From: Antrihabitans cavernicola
GTDB lineage: Bacteria > Actinomycetota > Actinomycetes > Mycobacteriales > Mycobacteriaceae
Assembly (NCBI RefSeq): GCF_008297975.1
Contig: NZ_VLNY01000002.1
Location: forward strand, 124,001-188,000
Length of the DNA: 64,000 nucleotides
Direction: 5' to 3'
The notes under the pieces were generated by a model, which ran no database searches, had not been told where the DNA came from, and saw only the letters and a list, made by a program, of their open reading frames with translations. The translations under genes were made by a program, and so were the position numbers. Below are positions 36,051 to 45,325 of this stretch, piece by piece (the first letter of the stretch is position 1; each line of letters begins with the position of its first letter).

Positions 36051-37408
36051 CGAACGTGCGAACTGCTGAAACAACTGACAAGCGCGACCTCGTGTTGAGC
36101 ATCTTCGGGCTAGGCTACGTGGGCTGCGTTTCAGCTGCCTGCTTTGCCTCCCGCGGATTTTCGGTCATCGGCGTCGATGTCAATCCGGAAAAGACGGACT
36201 TTCTGCGACGGGGTCTCGCCCCGGTCGTCGAAGAGCGCATCGGTGAATTGACTGCCGAGGTCGTGAACTCCGGGCAACTGACGGTGAGCGACGATCCAGT
36301 CGATGCGGTCAAGCGGTCCGACATGACGATCGTCTGTGTCGGTACGCCGTCCGGCGCGGGTGGCGGACTGTCCACGGATTACTTGGAGCGAGCGACCGAG
36401 CAGATCGGTGCTGCGCTCGCCGTAGAAAATCGCTGGCACACCGTTGTCTATCGCAGCACTATGGTGCCTGGAACCTGCGAGACCATCTTGATACCGCTGC
36501 TCGAACAGACATCGGGTAAGAAGGCCGGCGTCGACTTCGGTGTGTGTGTCAATCCTGAATTCCTACGCGAGGGCACCAGCGTTCGAGACTTTCTCGACCC
36601 GCCGAAGACCGTTGTGGGCGAGACGGATTCGCGCAGCGGCGACCTCGTGATGAGTCTCTACGAGGGCCTTCCCGGTCCGAGGTTTCAAGTCCCGGTGGGC
36701 GTAGCCGAAATGACGAAGTACGTCGACAACAGCTTCCACGCACTCAAGGTGGGGTTCGGCAACGAGATCGGCGCGATCTGCGCAGCGGTCGGTCTCGACT
36801 CGCACGCTGTCATGGACATCTTCCTCGCTGACACGAAGCTGAACATCAGCCCGGCGTACCTGCGACCAGGGTTCGCTTTCGGCGGCTCGTGCCTGCCCAA
36901 AGACGTACGCGCGCTGACACATACGGCTCGACGCCACGATGTCGAGGTTCCGGTACTCGCGAATCTGCTGTCATCGAACGAAACCCACCTTCGTCGCGCA
37001 GTCGATTTGGTGGTCGCATCCGGTCGTCGGAAGGTGGGCATCTTCGGGCTGTCCTTCAAACCCGGAACCGACGATCTGCGCGAGAGTCCACTGGTCGAAC
37101 TCGCGGAGCGCCTGATCGGCAAGGGCTTCGACTTGCAGATCTTCGATTCGCATGTCGCGTTGTCGCGACTGATGGGTGCGAACCGCGCGTTCATCGACGA
37201 ACGTCTCCCGCATATCGGTGAGTTGTTGACCGACGACGTTGCGGCGGTCGCTGCTCACTCCGAGGTTCTGGTCATCGGCTCGAAGGATCAGGCGGTCTTG
37301 GATGTGATCGAAAAGCGAAGCGAGGGAAAGCTTGTGATCGACCTCGTCCGCGTCCCCGACGCCGAAACCCTCCGCGATCGTGACGACTACACAGGCATCG
37401 GTTGGTAG
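36047..37408 (+). CDS. GDP-mannose 6-dehydrogenase (AlgD type)
   Basis: The GTG at 36047 overlaps the previous stop and gives 453 residues. The Rossmann motif is FGLGYVG (residues 20-26). The catalytic Cys lies in FAFGGSCLPKDVRALT (about residue 282), a sequence matching Pseudomonas AlgD, as do KKAGVDFGV-NPEFLRE and LSFKPGTDDLRESPLVELAERLIGKG. These blocks point to GDP-mannose rather than UDP-glucose as substrate, giving GDP-mannuronate by two NAD-dependent oxidations. This is the main evidence that the polymer contains a mannose-derived uronic acid. Confidence 0.85.
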   Translation: MTNVRTAETTDKRDLVLSIFGLGYVGCVSAACFASRGFSVIGVDVNPEKTDFLRRGLAPVVEERIGELTAEVVNSGQLTVSDDPVDAVKRSDMTIVCVGTPSGAGGGLSTDYLERATEQIGAALAVENRWHTVVYRSTMVPGTCETILIPLLEQTSGKKAGVDFGVCVNPEFLREGTSVRDFLDPPKTVVGETDSRSGDLVMSLYEGLPGPRFQVPVGVAEMTKYVDNSFHALKVGFGNEIGAICAAVGLDSHAVMDIFLADTKLNISPAYLRPGFAFGGSCLPKDVRALTHTARRHDVEVPVLANLLSSNETHLRRAVDLVVASGRRKVGIFGLSFKPGTDDLRESPLVELAERLIGKGFDLQIFDSHVALSRLMGANRAFIDERLPHIGELLTDDVAAVAAHSEVLVIGSKDQAVLDVIEKRSEGKLVIDLVRVPDAETLRDRDDYTGIGW

Positions 37409-37464
37409 TTCGCCCGCCGCTTCACGAAGGGCCGAGTCACAGCTCGCTCAGTGTCACGACGAGC

Positions 37465-38850
37465 TCAGTGACTCGGCGCTTCGGTTCCTTTGTCGCGGGC
37501 GCTCCGCAAGGACTGCTTCGACACGCTCCAACTGGCTGCCGACAGGCCGATCAGGATCCAGATGATCCCTGTGATCTGCGCAAATCCGGATGTATCGAGA
37601 ATCGTGTTAATAATAATGATCGCGGTCAGCGAAGCGGCAATGGCGCGTGCGATTTCACCGCCGCCCCGAGCGACCGACGTCGATTCCATTTCGGCGATGT
37701 CATGGTTTCGCGCCGCGACAAGGGCGTATCCGAGGGCTGTGACCAGCAACAGGATCAGAGTAGCGACCCCGAAGATTCCCGTTTCCATCAATCGACCGAG
37801 GTACTCGTTATCGAGATAAGGCTGGTTCAGGATCGGATAGGTACCGATCCCCTGGCCGAACCAGGGATGATTTCCGTAGTGCTCGGCGACATACTGTTGA
37901 CCTCTCGCGCGCGATGCGATCGACGGATCGTTCGCGCTCGATCCGAAGATACCCGCGAAGGCGTTCAACAACTTCGCGTTGGATATGAAAGCGATGGCGG
38001 TCAACGCTACGGCCGTGCCTGTTGCGATCAAAACTCGTTTGACGGGCCAGCGCCACGCCATGATCAAAAGTGCGACACCGAGTGCGATGATCGACGATCG
38101 TGACACGCTGACAATTGCGCCGGCACTCAGCAGGGCGACAGTGCACGCCCATAGTCGCCATTTACGTCCGGATTCGAACGCCACAAACGTGATACCGATT
38201 GCGAGCGGTATCAGGGTTGTCATTACGGCCCCGAGTTCCAGCGGGTGGCCGGCGCTGCCCTGTGCGCGACGTACACCTTCGCGTACGAGATCGTCCACAA
38301 GGTCCGGGCTTGCGGCTTTGAGGCCAGGGAGCGTGAGTTTCTCCGCAAAATCCACTCCGGTGGCAAATTCGAGGACCGCGAAAAACGCGCTGATACTTCC
38401 GCCGATAACCAGGCCCTTGACTGCCCACTCGATCGACTTCTGCGTTCTGATCACGGCTCCGATGAAGAAGAAGATCAGTAGAGCAAGCATTTGTGCAAGC
38501 AAATACTCGTCGCTCGCGATTCTCGCAATCGGGATCAGTCCACCCCACATCGATGTGGCGTACGACATTACCGATCCCAACGCGAAGAGTGCGAGGACGA
38601 TGGAGAAGAATTTTGTGCTGGCACCCGATCGCTGGCCAACGATGCGCGTCATGACCCATAGCACGACACAGGTGGAAACAAGCAGCCTCGCCGGGCTCAT
38701 GCCGTGCGAAAAGGGCACGGTGAACTTCTGTTGGAAGCCCAACAGCAGGACTTCGTACGCGATGAGCGTTAGTGTGCCGACACCAATGGCCGCGATCCAC
38801 CCCTTGCGATCGCCGCGTTTGTCTGTTTCGCTGTCGAGTTGGTTTGCCAC
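37465..38850 (-). CDS. O-antigen polymerase/ligase-like membrane protein (Wzy type)
   Basis: A 461-residue polytopic membrane protein with about eleven hydrophobic segments. The large periplasmic-side loop ends in EHYGNHPWFGQGIGTYP, the Wzy_C/WaaL-type signature (H-x-W-GxG-x3), followed by DNEYLGRLMETGIFG. In a Wzx/Wzy locus it would polymerise repeat units on the outer face of the membrane. The GTG start follows the stop of the chain-length gene by one base, so the two are coupled. It is convergent with the dehydrogenase gene. Confidence 0.85.
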   Translation of the reverse strand: MANQLDSETDKRGDRKGWIAAIGVGTLTLIAYEVLLLGFQQKFTVPFSHGMSPARLLVSTCVVLWVMTRIVGQRSGASTKFFSIVLALFALGSVMSYATSMWGGLIPIARIASDEYLLAQMLALLIFFFIGAVIRTQKSIEWAVKGLVIGGSISAFFAVLEFATGVDFAEKLTLPGLKAASPDLVDDLVREGVRRAQGSAGHPLELGAVMTTLIPLAIGITFVAFESGRKWRLWACTVALLSAGAIVSVSRSSIIALGVALLIMAWRWPVKRVLIATGTAVALTAIAFISNAKLLNAFAGIFGSSANDPSIASRARGQQYVAEHYGNHPWFGQGIGTYPILNQPYLDNEYLGRLMETGIFGVATLILLLVTALGYALVAARNHDIAEMESTSVARGGGEIARAIAASLTAIIIINTILDTSGFAQITGIIWILIGLSAASWSVSKQSLRSARDKGTEAPSH

Positions 38851-38851
38851 A

Positions 38852-39763
38852 CTATGTTTCCCGGTCGCTCAACTGGCGGGCTCCGTTGTGCCCGTTCACT
38901 TCTCGACTGCTCTTGTCCGCAGTGTCGTAGTTCCAGCCATAGTCCGATCGGCCGACCGTCAATTCGGACGGGTAGTCGGCGTCAGAAATGTCATCGTCGC
39001 CATCGAGGTCCGAGTCCCATTGCTCATCGGCAGAACCAGCGCGATGTGATCCGTCTGTCCGTCGGCGTCGGCCCGGCTTCGCGCGTCTGCGATCTCGCTG
39101 ATCGAGCACGGCGTCTGCCGCGGCAATCAAGATGAAGCCGAGTATCACGACGGCCAATGCGTACGAGCCTGCTGCGCGAGTGGCGTTGTTCGACACTGCC
39201 GTCCCTAATTGCGGAGCGACGGCGACCGCCAACCGCGCTCGGGTCGGCGGCGAAACATTGGCATCGTCTTGCAATTGAGTGAGGTTCTTGGTCGCGAAGT
39301 CGATGAGGGCCGCGCTTGCGCGTTGGGTTGCCTCGGGATCGTTTCCAACCGCCTTGATGGCGAGTTGAGGGGAGATCTGCGTGGTTGCCGCCACGTCGCC
39401 GACAGTGTTCGAGATCGTGACGGTCACCCCTCCGCCGAGATCGTCGAGCAGACGCTTGGCCGGCGTCGACTGCATGATCGTGGACAGAACCGAGGCAAGT
39501 TGAGCCGTGTTGTTGCTGAGGCTCAGCAGTGGGTTGTCCGCTGGGTTGATCGTCTCGATGTTCGGTGTCAGGACGACAACAGAGGCGTCGGTCGAGTACG
39601 TCGTCTCCGCGGTCTTCCATCCGAAAGCGGCGGCAACGACCGCTGCGATCAGAACGCACGCGACCAGAATCCGGCGGCCCAGAATTTTACGGAACAACTC
39701 AGCGACGTTCAACTGACGGTCTCTCTCGCTCGATTGGGGCGCCGATAGTTCTGGTCGTAACAC
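38852..39763 (-). CDS. Chain-length determinant (Wzz-type) membrane protein
   Basis: A 303-residue protein with a short cytoplasmic N-terminus, a first membrane segment (ILVACVLIAAVVAAAFGW), an extracytoplasmic domain of about 150 residues and a second membrane segment (SYALAVVILGFILIAAADAVL). This is the polysaccharide co-polymerase layout. After it comes an Arg-rich then Asp/Glu-rich cytoplasmic tail of about 80 residues with several Tyr. No Walker motif is present and no separate BY-kinase gene is nearby, so the tail may have another partner. It probably sets chain length together with the polymerase gene just downstream. Confidence 0.8.
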   Translation of the reverse strand: MLRPELSAPQSSERDRQLNVAELFRKILGRRILVACVLIAAVVAAAFGWKTAETTYSTDASVVVLTPNIETINPADNPLLSLSNNTAQLASVLSTIMQSTPAKRLLDDLGGGVTVTISNTVGDVAATTQISPQLAIKAVGNDPEATQRASAALIDFATKNLTQLQDDANVSPPTRARLAVAVAPQLGTAVSNNATRAAGSYALAVVILGFILIAAADAVLDQRDRRRAKPGRRRRTDGSHRAGSADEQWDSDLDGDDDISDADYPSELTVGRSDYGWNYDTADKSSREVNGHNGARQLSDRET

Positions 39764-39932
39764 ATGGATCCGAGTCTATTCCGTCCGAGCGGGCATTCGG
39801 CCCGTGTGGCCGCTGCAGTCCAAGTTGGTGAAAAGTCGTTCTGACGTAAGCATCGTTGCGTCCGGCCAACTCGTTTCATCGCTCGCTCTCCTAGGCGGGA
39901 TCGATCGGAGTCCTTCGGCAATTCCGGGAAGA

Positions 39933-40940
39933 TCACAAGGACCGGACCAGGTCGTCGAGTTGTTCGCCGAGGTGGTCGACACCGTGATTCTCGTCATACT
40001 GTTTACGGCAAATATGGCGAAGCTGTTCCTGATCGTTGCCGGCCAACTCGATGATGGCACGGGCAAGTGCGTCTGTGTCGCCGAATTCGACGACAGGGCA
40101 CCCCGGTGGTTGAAATTCGGGAAGTGCGCCGACGTTCGTGACAATCGTTGGCGTCGAGTGTTGCATCGCGGCTACCTGAACGCCGCTCTGTGAGGCCTCG
40201 CGATAAGGAAGTGCGAGTGCCTTGGATTTGCAGAGTAGTCCCGTGGCGTCGGCGTCGGAATACCAGCCGTTGATGATTTGGACACCGCCCGGCACGGAAT
40301 GTGTCAGCTCGCCCGACCCCATGATTGTGAGTACATCCGATTGCGGTATGTGCGACCGTGCTGATTCCCAGGCTTCGAGAAGGAAGTCGATTCCTTTGTA
40401 CTCTGATATTCGGCCAAGGAAAGCGAATCCCTGCCGAGGCGTATTCGGAATTTCGGGGTGCGTTGCGAGTTCGGAGGCAAGGGAGATCGTACGAAATACG
40501 TCGGACGCGCCGATCCGGTCCGCCGTGTACTTGCTGAAGGCGACTTTACCGTCGGATCGATCTATCGATCTACGCTCCCAATCCTTCTTCCAGCCCAGTT
40601 GCTCGTGCGAAGCATCGTGCGGCGTCGCGTCATGAATGAGCACGGCGCGCTTGCGCGCGAGGTCGGCGAGAGCGTGAAACCTGAAGTCGTGCGTCATGTC
40701 CAGCAAGGCAACGTCTGGACGCCAGTGTCGCAACGCCGCCGCGGAGCGCACGAAACCTGGAACGAAGCGTGGGTGGCGGAATCGAGCCTCGATGTCGAGT
40801 TCAGGCACGACGGCGTCGATGCTGCGAACACCCTGGGCATCGGTCGTTGCCACGCGCACGTCGTGGCCACGACTGGCAAGGGCTGCGCCGTGCACACGCG
40901 CCAACGTACGAAACCATGGTGCACAGATCAGTACTTTCAT
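39933..40940 (-). CDS. GT4-family glycosyltransferase
   Basis: A 335-residue GT-B protein starting MKVLICAPWFRTLARVHG. It has the conserved KVAFSKYTADRIG, FAFLGRISEYKGIDFLLEAW, and a C-terminal LALPYREASQSGVQVAAMQHSTP in place of the more usual EX7E block. Its ATG overlaps the stop of the upstream lyase-like lipoprotein gene, so the two are translated together. It likely transfers one sugar of the repeat unit; the donor is unknown. Confidence 0.82.
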   Translation of the reverse strand: MKVLICAPWFRTLARVHGAALASRGHDVRVATTDAQGVRSIDAVVPELDIEARFRHPRFVPGFVRSAAALRHWRPDVALLDMTHDFRFHALADLARKRAVLIHDATPHDASHEQLGWKKDWERRSIDRSDGKVAFSKYTADRIGASDVFRTISLASELATHPEIPNTPRQGFAFLGRISEYKGIDFLLEAWESARSHIPQSDVLTIMGSGELTHSVPGGVQIINGWYSDADATGLLCKSKALALPYREASQSGVQVAAMQHSTPTIVTNVGALPEFQPPGCPVVEFGDTDALARAIIELAGNDQEQLRHICRKQYDENHGVDHLGEQLDDLVRSL

Positions 40941-41749
40941 TGCGCACCTTGCTTCAGTGGCGGCAATTCGGCGCCCGCGCGTGAAGTGGCCGCGCGAAGC
41001 GAATCGAAATAGACGGTATTGTCCGTCAAGATCGACGGATCGCGCGAATACCCCTGCTTCCAGGAAACATAGACTCCGTCCGCATTGTTCGGGTTAGAGC
41101 CGTCGGCCGCAAATTGCGGATAAAGGGTTCCACCTGTGGGATGCCAATCGTTGATCAATTGATCACCGTCACGCCAGATTGTCACGGTTCCGATATCGGG
41201 ATTCGTCGAAAACTTGATATGCCAGAGCCATGTAATCCACCGATCGAAAGCTACCGGTCCAAGGTCGACACTCGAATGGCGATTGCCGTTCGGGTTGTCG
41301 AAACCACCTTCGGCGCGAAATACATCGGCGCTTTGACCGACTGTGAGGGAAAGTGGCGGATCGCCGAACGAGGGATTCTGCCATTCCACCAACTTTTGAT
41401 ACTGGGGTATTCTTGTCGGCAGGCCGGCGGGTATTCGTATCCGCCAGCCGAACCAGAGATCGTCCCCCTCGGAGATCTTTCTGAGTCGTACATCGCCGGC
41501 AATTGTTTCAGATCGCGTCCCGCGTGGGGGTATCCGATATGCACCTGCAAACTGGCCGTCGGCAACGATGGAACTTTCGACTTCCGGGCGTATCGGGCCG
41601 GCGTCGTTTTGACCGATCTGTGCGAAATCGGACAAGTATCCGGAATCGTATGTACCGGTCCACAACACGTCGGATTGGTCCGGGTCGGTGCTGGAACATC
41701 CAGTCAGCAGCAGTGCAACTAAGACTGCGATACCTACACGCTTAGTCAT
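40937..41749 (-). CDS. Lipoprotein with polysaccharide lyase (heparin lyase-like) fold
   Basis: A 270-residue protein with a lipoprotein signal (lipobox LLTGC at about residue 18). The rest is strand-rich with the heparin lyase-like pattern: GTYDSGYLSDFAQ, GDDLWFGWRIRI, YQKLVEWQNP, WITWLWHIKFSTNPDIGTVTIWRDGDQL, and VSWKQGYSRDPSIL near the end. It shares the terminal KQGY-RDP and the W-x-DG strand with the secreted protein at 9859-10698. Anchored outside the membrane, it could cut or bind the polymer during export. Its stop overlaps the next glycosyltransferase start. Confidence 0.7.
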   Translation of the reverse strand: MTKRVGIAVLVALLLTGCSSTDPDQSDVLWTGTYDSGYLSDFAQIGQNDAGPIRPEVESSIVADGQFAGAYRIPPRGTRSETIAGDVRLRKISEGDDLWFGWRIRIPAGLPTRIPQYQKLVEWQNPSFGDPPLSLTVGQSADVFRAEGGFDNPNGNRHSSVDLGPVAFDRWITWLWHIKFSTNPDIGTVTIWRDGDQLINDWHPTGGTLYPQFAADGSNPNNADGVYVSWKQGYSRDPSILTDNTVYFDSLRAATSRAGAELPPLKQGAQ

Positions 41750-41855
41750 TGGTCCTCATGGTCCGGCCATCGGGTTGCTGCAGCGCAACATCATCGCTAC
41801 TGCTATTCGATTCGTTTGCGTCGCCGCGCGCGTTGCTGCCGAGTAGCATCGGCTC

Positions 41856-42662
41856 GTGCCAATTCTCCGATCACCCATGTCGGAGTCTTCACTGCGTTTG
41901 CGCGCGCGGACGATTGCTCTGGGTTCGTCGGCAAACATAGCACTCAGGGCGTCGTTGCTGGTGAACGCCGTTGCCCGTCCCGTGAGGCATCACGAGCCGA
42001 TCGGACCTGTTCAGTTCGGTGAATCGAAAGTGCTCATCCGGACACCCGAGCCTCGCGATGCCAGTTCGTGGCGCGCCACTCGGCTTGCGAATTCCAAGGC
42101 GTTACGCGCGGTTTTCGATGATGGTGATCGGCAGTGGGAGGCCATTCACACGAATCTGGACTGGTTGGAACGGTGTACCCGACTGCGTCGAGAAGCGAGA
42201 CGCGGTCACGCCGTCCCGTTCGTTCTGGTTCGGTTGAACGACGCGGGAGATGAGCAGATCGTCGGTGAGGTCGGCGTCGACGGTTACGACTCGGCGTCCG
42301 GTACGGGTGAGTTGTCGATCTGGATCGTTCCTATTCCGCGGCGAGGGGACATCGGCCTGTGGGCGTTGTTGTCGGTCATATTGTGCGCTTTCGAGATGGA
42401 GCGCCCGATGGCCAGACTGGTGGCGCCCGCCGCGGTCACGAACAGCCATCCGCGCGCACTCATCGAGGCGCTAGAGCTCGAGTATCGAGCTCACCTCAGG
42501 GGGCTGCGCTATTACGACGGACAGGTCGTGGACCACGATTTGTGGAGTCTGGACAATAACCCCGAGACGGTGGCCAGGCTTCGAGCGAAACTCGGCGAAC
42601 TCGAAGCTAACCAACGGAGTGCAGGATCTGGGCAAGTCGCTCAGACATCTTCTTCGACGTGA
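41856..42662 (+). CDS. GNAT-family acetyltransferase
   Basis: A 268-residue protein from GTG 41856; the ATG at 41877 is an alternative. After an N-terminal extension of about 50 residues, KVLIRTPEPRDASSW begins a GNAT fold with VGEVGVDGYDSASGTGELSIWI and a late HPRALIEALEL-YRAHLRGLRYYDG, as in RimJ/RimL-like enzymes. It probably transfers an acyl group from CoA to an amine; in this setting an amino-sugar or a repeat-unit substituent is likely. Its last 56 bases overlap the end of the convergent glycosyltransferase gene. Confidence 0.72.
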   Translation: MPILRSPMSESSLRLRARTIALGSSANIALRASLLVNAVARPVRHHEPIGPVQFGESKVLIRTPEPRDASSWRATRLANSKALRAVFDDGDRQWEAIHTNLDWLERCTRLRREARRGHAVPFVLVRLNDAGDEQIVGEVGVDGYDSASGTGELSIWIVPIPRRGDIGLWALLSVILCAFEMERPMARLVAPAAVTNSHPRALIEALELEYRAHLRGLRYYDGQVVDHDLWSLDNNPETVARLRAKLGELEANQRSAGSGQVAQTSSST

Positions 42663-43707
42663 ATCGTTCGCGGACTCGTTGTGCGGCGGCGCGCCCCATC
42701 TCGGCGGCTCGCTGAGGATCCGACAGCAAGTCGGTGACGGCGCGTTCGAAAGCCGGCTCGTCGTTCGACGGCACCAGGATGCCTGTGACGCCGTGTTCGA
42801 CGTACTCGCTGATTCCGGGATTGTCCGTGACGACGACGGGTCTACCACTCGACATGGCTTCAAGCACGACGGTGAGTCCGGACCCGGTGATCGTCGGATG
42901 TAATGCGAGAGCCACGAGGGTCGAGCGCCGGTAGAGATCACGCGCGCGCCCGTACAGTCGTTCCCGGATGACTGTGCCGTACTCGGCAGGTAGGTCCACC
43001 GGAAGGAGTGTCGCCAATTCCAGGCGGGTATCGGGTAGCGCTCTCTTGACATGTCGAATGGCCGAAATCAGTAATTGGTGATTCCTGAACCGGTCTTCGC
43101 CGATGCTCGCGACCACGTTGCCCGTCTCGGGTGGTGGCTGGACTGCGTAGAAGTCGGTGTCGATTCCGAGTGGGACGTAGTGAAGCCGATTTCGCGGGAC
43201 TTTCCATTCGCGCTCGAGCGTGGACAGCATCGGCTTGCTCTGCGACCATGTCGCTGCCGCACGTGGTAGCGCATGCGCAGCAACCGCAGCCATGGCGGGA
43301 GGCGTCGACTGACGCGTGGTCAGCCAACCGACACCGGTGACGGTCGGTGCTCGGTGTCGGCCACAACTTGCCAAAGCGGACGGGAATCCGGTGCGTTCGT
43401 CGTAACAGAGCACTGTGTCTGTATTCTTTGTCGAGATGGAGCGCAGGTCGTGAAGAGTCTCTAGAAATTCCATCCCCGAGAGACGGCTTCGCATTTGGGC
43501 GGCGATGAAGTTGCGAAGGGGCCCCAACGATCTATCGCTGAATCGCACGTCTATTCCATAGCCGCTCAACTGATGGAGCCCATATGGCGAGAGATCGGGC
43601 ACCTCGTTGCGGACGTGTCGCGCTCCCCACTCCTGGGCCGAAAGACCGAACGGTAAAGCAACATATGAACGCAACGCCACTCCCTCCCACTGGCTGCGGC
43701 ACAGCAC
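42607..43707 (-). CDS. GT4-family glycosyltransferase
   Basis: Up to 366 residues; a GTG at 43680 (VALRSYVALPFG) is an equally good start. The C-terminal donor domain has LHYVPLGIDTDFY, VVASIGEDRFRNHQLLISAI, and the EX7E-like ITGSGLTVVLEAMSSGRPVVVTDNPG. The N-terminal domain is less typical. It is divergent from the flippase gene, and the two start regions nearly abut. It should add a sugar to the repeat unit. Confidence 0.83.
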   Translation of the reverse strand: MLCRSQWEGVALRSYVALPFGLSAQEWGARHVRNEVPDLSPYGLHQLSGYGIDVRFSDRSLGPLRNFIAAQMRSRLSGMEFLETLHDLRSISTKNTDTVLCYDERTGFPSALASCGRHRAPTVTGVGWLTTRQSTPPAMAAVAAHALPRAAATWSQSKPMLSTLEREWKVPRNRLHYVPLGIDTDFYAVQPPPETGNVVASIGEDRFRNHQLLISAIRHVKRALPDTRLELATLLPVDLPAEYGTVIRERLYGRARDLYRRSTLVALALHPTITGSGLTVVLEAMSSGRPVVVTDNPGISEYVEHGVTGILVPSNDEPAFERAVTDLLSDPQRAAEMGRAAAQRVRERFTSKKMSERLAQILHSVG

Positions 43708-43783
43708 AGCAGTCTGCGTCCGACGCCTGCATGTTAGTGGCTACCGACAACACGAAATGTATGTGGGTCCTGAAGGCGGCGGC

Positions 43784-45325
43784 GTGACGAAGGCAGCCGA
43801 CGGAGTGGGCGTCCCCGACTCGAGTGACTCGTCGAGCGGAATCCAAGTCGGCGTGGTTTCGCAATCTCACATCATGCGTGCGTTCAGCATTCAGTTGGTT
43901 TTTCGTGTTCTCGGGATGGCGGCATCCTTCTTCACGGTTGCCTTGACCACCAAGACGCTCGGCCGGGAAGCTTACGGCGACCTGACTACGGCCGTCGTAT
44001 TCATCGGCATGTGGATGAGTCTCACCGAACTGGGTGTCGGCGCGACGATCGTGCGACGTGCCGCTTCCGGAACCGGTGATCTTGCGCGCCTCATTCGTAT
44101 CAACTGCGGGCTGTCGATCGTCTACGCCGTTCCGCTGTTCGTGCTTGCTGCCGTTTCGGGTCTACTTGTCTATCGCGACAGTTCCGAGCTTCGTGCGATG
44201 CTTCTCATCGTCTCGGGCAGTCTGTTGCTGACGTCGTTGTCGACGTGTTTCGAGCCTGTATTTCTGGCGACCGTGCGCTTCAAGGCCGTTGCAATCTCGG
44301 ACTTCGCGAGTCGTCTCGGGTCACTCGCTGCGACTGCTGTCCTAGTCGCCGTGCACGGCGAACTCGTCTGGTTTGCCGCTGTGCAACTCGTGCCGCCGGC
44401 AGTTCAGCTCGTCATCCAAGGTGTCGCCGCTTCGCGGATTCTCTCGGTACGCCCGGTTTTTGCGATGCGAGAAGCTTGGGATCTTTTGCGTGAAAGCTTG
44501 CCGCAGACCGGTGTATTGATCGTTGCCGTGTTGTATTGGCGGGTCGACGGAGTAGTTCTCAGTTTGCGAAGCACAACCGACCAGGTAGGTGTATACGGTC
44601 TGGCCGTAAGCCTTGCGTTCACGACTTCCGTTGTCGCGTCGTTCTTTTTGTCTTCGACACTGTCGAGCATGACCGATCTCTACGCGCGCGACTCGGTTGC
44701 ATTCGGGCGCTTCATCAAAGGCAGCATAGAGACGATGCTGTTCGTGGGTGCCCCGATAGCCGTGGTGGGCGCGGCGCTCGCGCATCCGATGATTTCTCTC
44801 GTCGGATCAGCTGAATTTGCTCACGACGGTGGGCGGGTTTTGGCCTTCCTCTTTGTGGCAGTTGCGATCACGTTCTTGAACGGGGCACTCAGTCAAGCGC
44901 TGTTCGCCGCCCACGAGCAGGTTTTTCTGCTCAGGTTGAACATCGTCAATCTGGTTGCCAATATTGTTCTGAATATTTTCTTGACCTCCGCACTCGGGGC
45001 CCTTGGGGCTGCGCTGGCGCTGTTCGTGAGCGAGTTGTCTGGCCTCGTTTTGGTCAGCATCCGGCTTGCTCGCCGCAGTTCCTACAGGACGCCGTGGATG
45101 TTTGCCGCACGACTGGCTGTTCCTGTGGCCGCAAGCCTAGGAGTGGTCATCGCGTTGTCTCACCTCAGCGTCGTCATCCTCGGTCCGATCGCGGCAGTTG
45201 TCTACCTCGCGGTCAACGCACTCATCGGACCGATAACGTGGTCGCGGATCCGAGCGATGCGAGCCCAGGAAGAGATCGAAAGTGCTATCAACGATGAATC
45301 CAATCCCGGAAGGATCCATTCGTGA
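43784..45325 (+). CDS. Wzx-type polysaccharide flippase (MOP superfamily)
   Basis: The GTG at 43784, seven bases after GAAGG, gives 513 residues. An N-terminal cytoplasmic stretch of about 30 residues precedes 12-14 hydrophobic segments; RAFSIQLVFRVLGMAASFFTVALTTKTLGREAYGDL is spread over the first of them and is typical of Wzx/RfbX proteins. It moves undecaprenyl-linked repeat units across the membrane for polymerisation. It is the first gene of a coupled run with the GT2-GT4 fusion (GTGA overlap) and a GNAT-like gene. Confidence 0.88.
   Translation: MTKAADGVGVPDSSDSSSGIQVGVVSQSHIMRAFSIQLVFRVLGMAASFFTVALTTKTLGREAYGDLTTAVVFIGMWMSLTELGVGATIVRRAASGTGDLARLIRINCGLSIVYAVPLFVLAAVSGLLVYRDSSELRAMLLIVSGSLLLTSLSTCFEPVFLATVRFKAVAISDFASRLGSLAATAVLVAVHGELVWFAAVQLVPPAVQLVIQGVAASRILSVRPVFAMREAWDLLRESLPQTGVLIVAVLYWRVDGVVLSLRSTTDQVGVYGLAVSLAFTTSVVASFFLSSTLSSMTDLYARDSVAFGRFIKGSIETMLFVGAPIAVVGAALAHPMISLVGSAEFAHDGGRVLAFLFVAVAITFLNGALSQALFAAHEQVFLLRLNIVNLVANIVLNIFLTSALGALGAALALFVSELSGLVLVSIRLARRSSYRTPWMFAARLAVPVAASLGVVIALSHLSVVILGPIAAVVYLAVNALIGPITWSRIRAMRAQEEIESAINDESNPGRIHS

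Noticed and set aside
33975-36074. A 699-codon open frame antisense to the heparinase-like gene
   Set aside because: High-GC codon bias leaves the opposite strand open; it has no family sequence and the sense gene is well supported.
39804-40193. A 129-codon plus-strand frame in the gap before the glycosyltransferase gene
   Set aside because: Most of it is antisense to the glycosyltransferase; the remainder has no ribosome-binding site or recognisable sequence.
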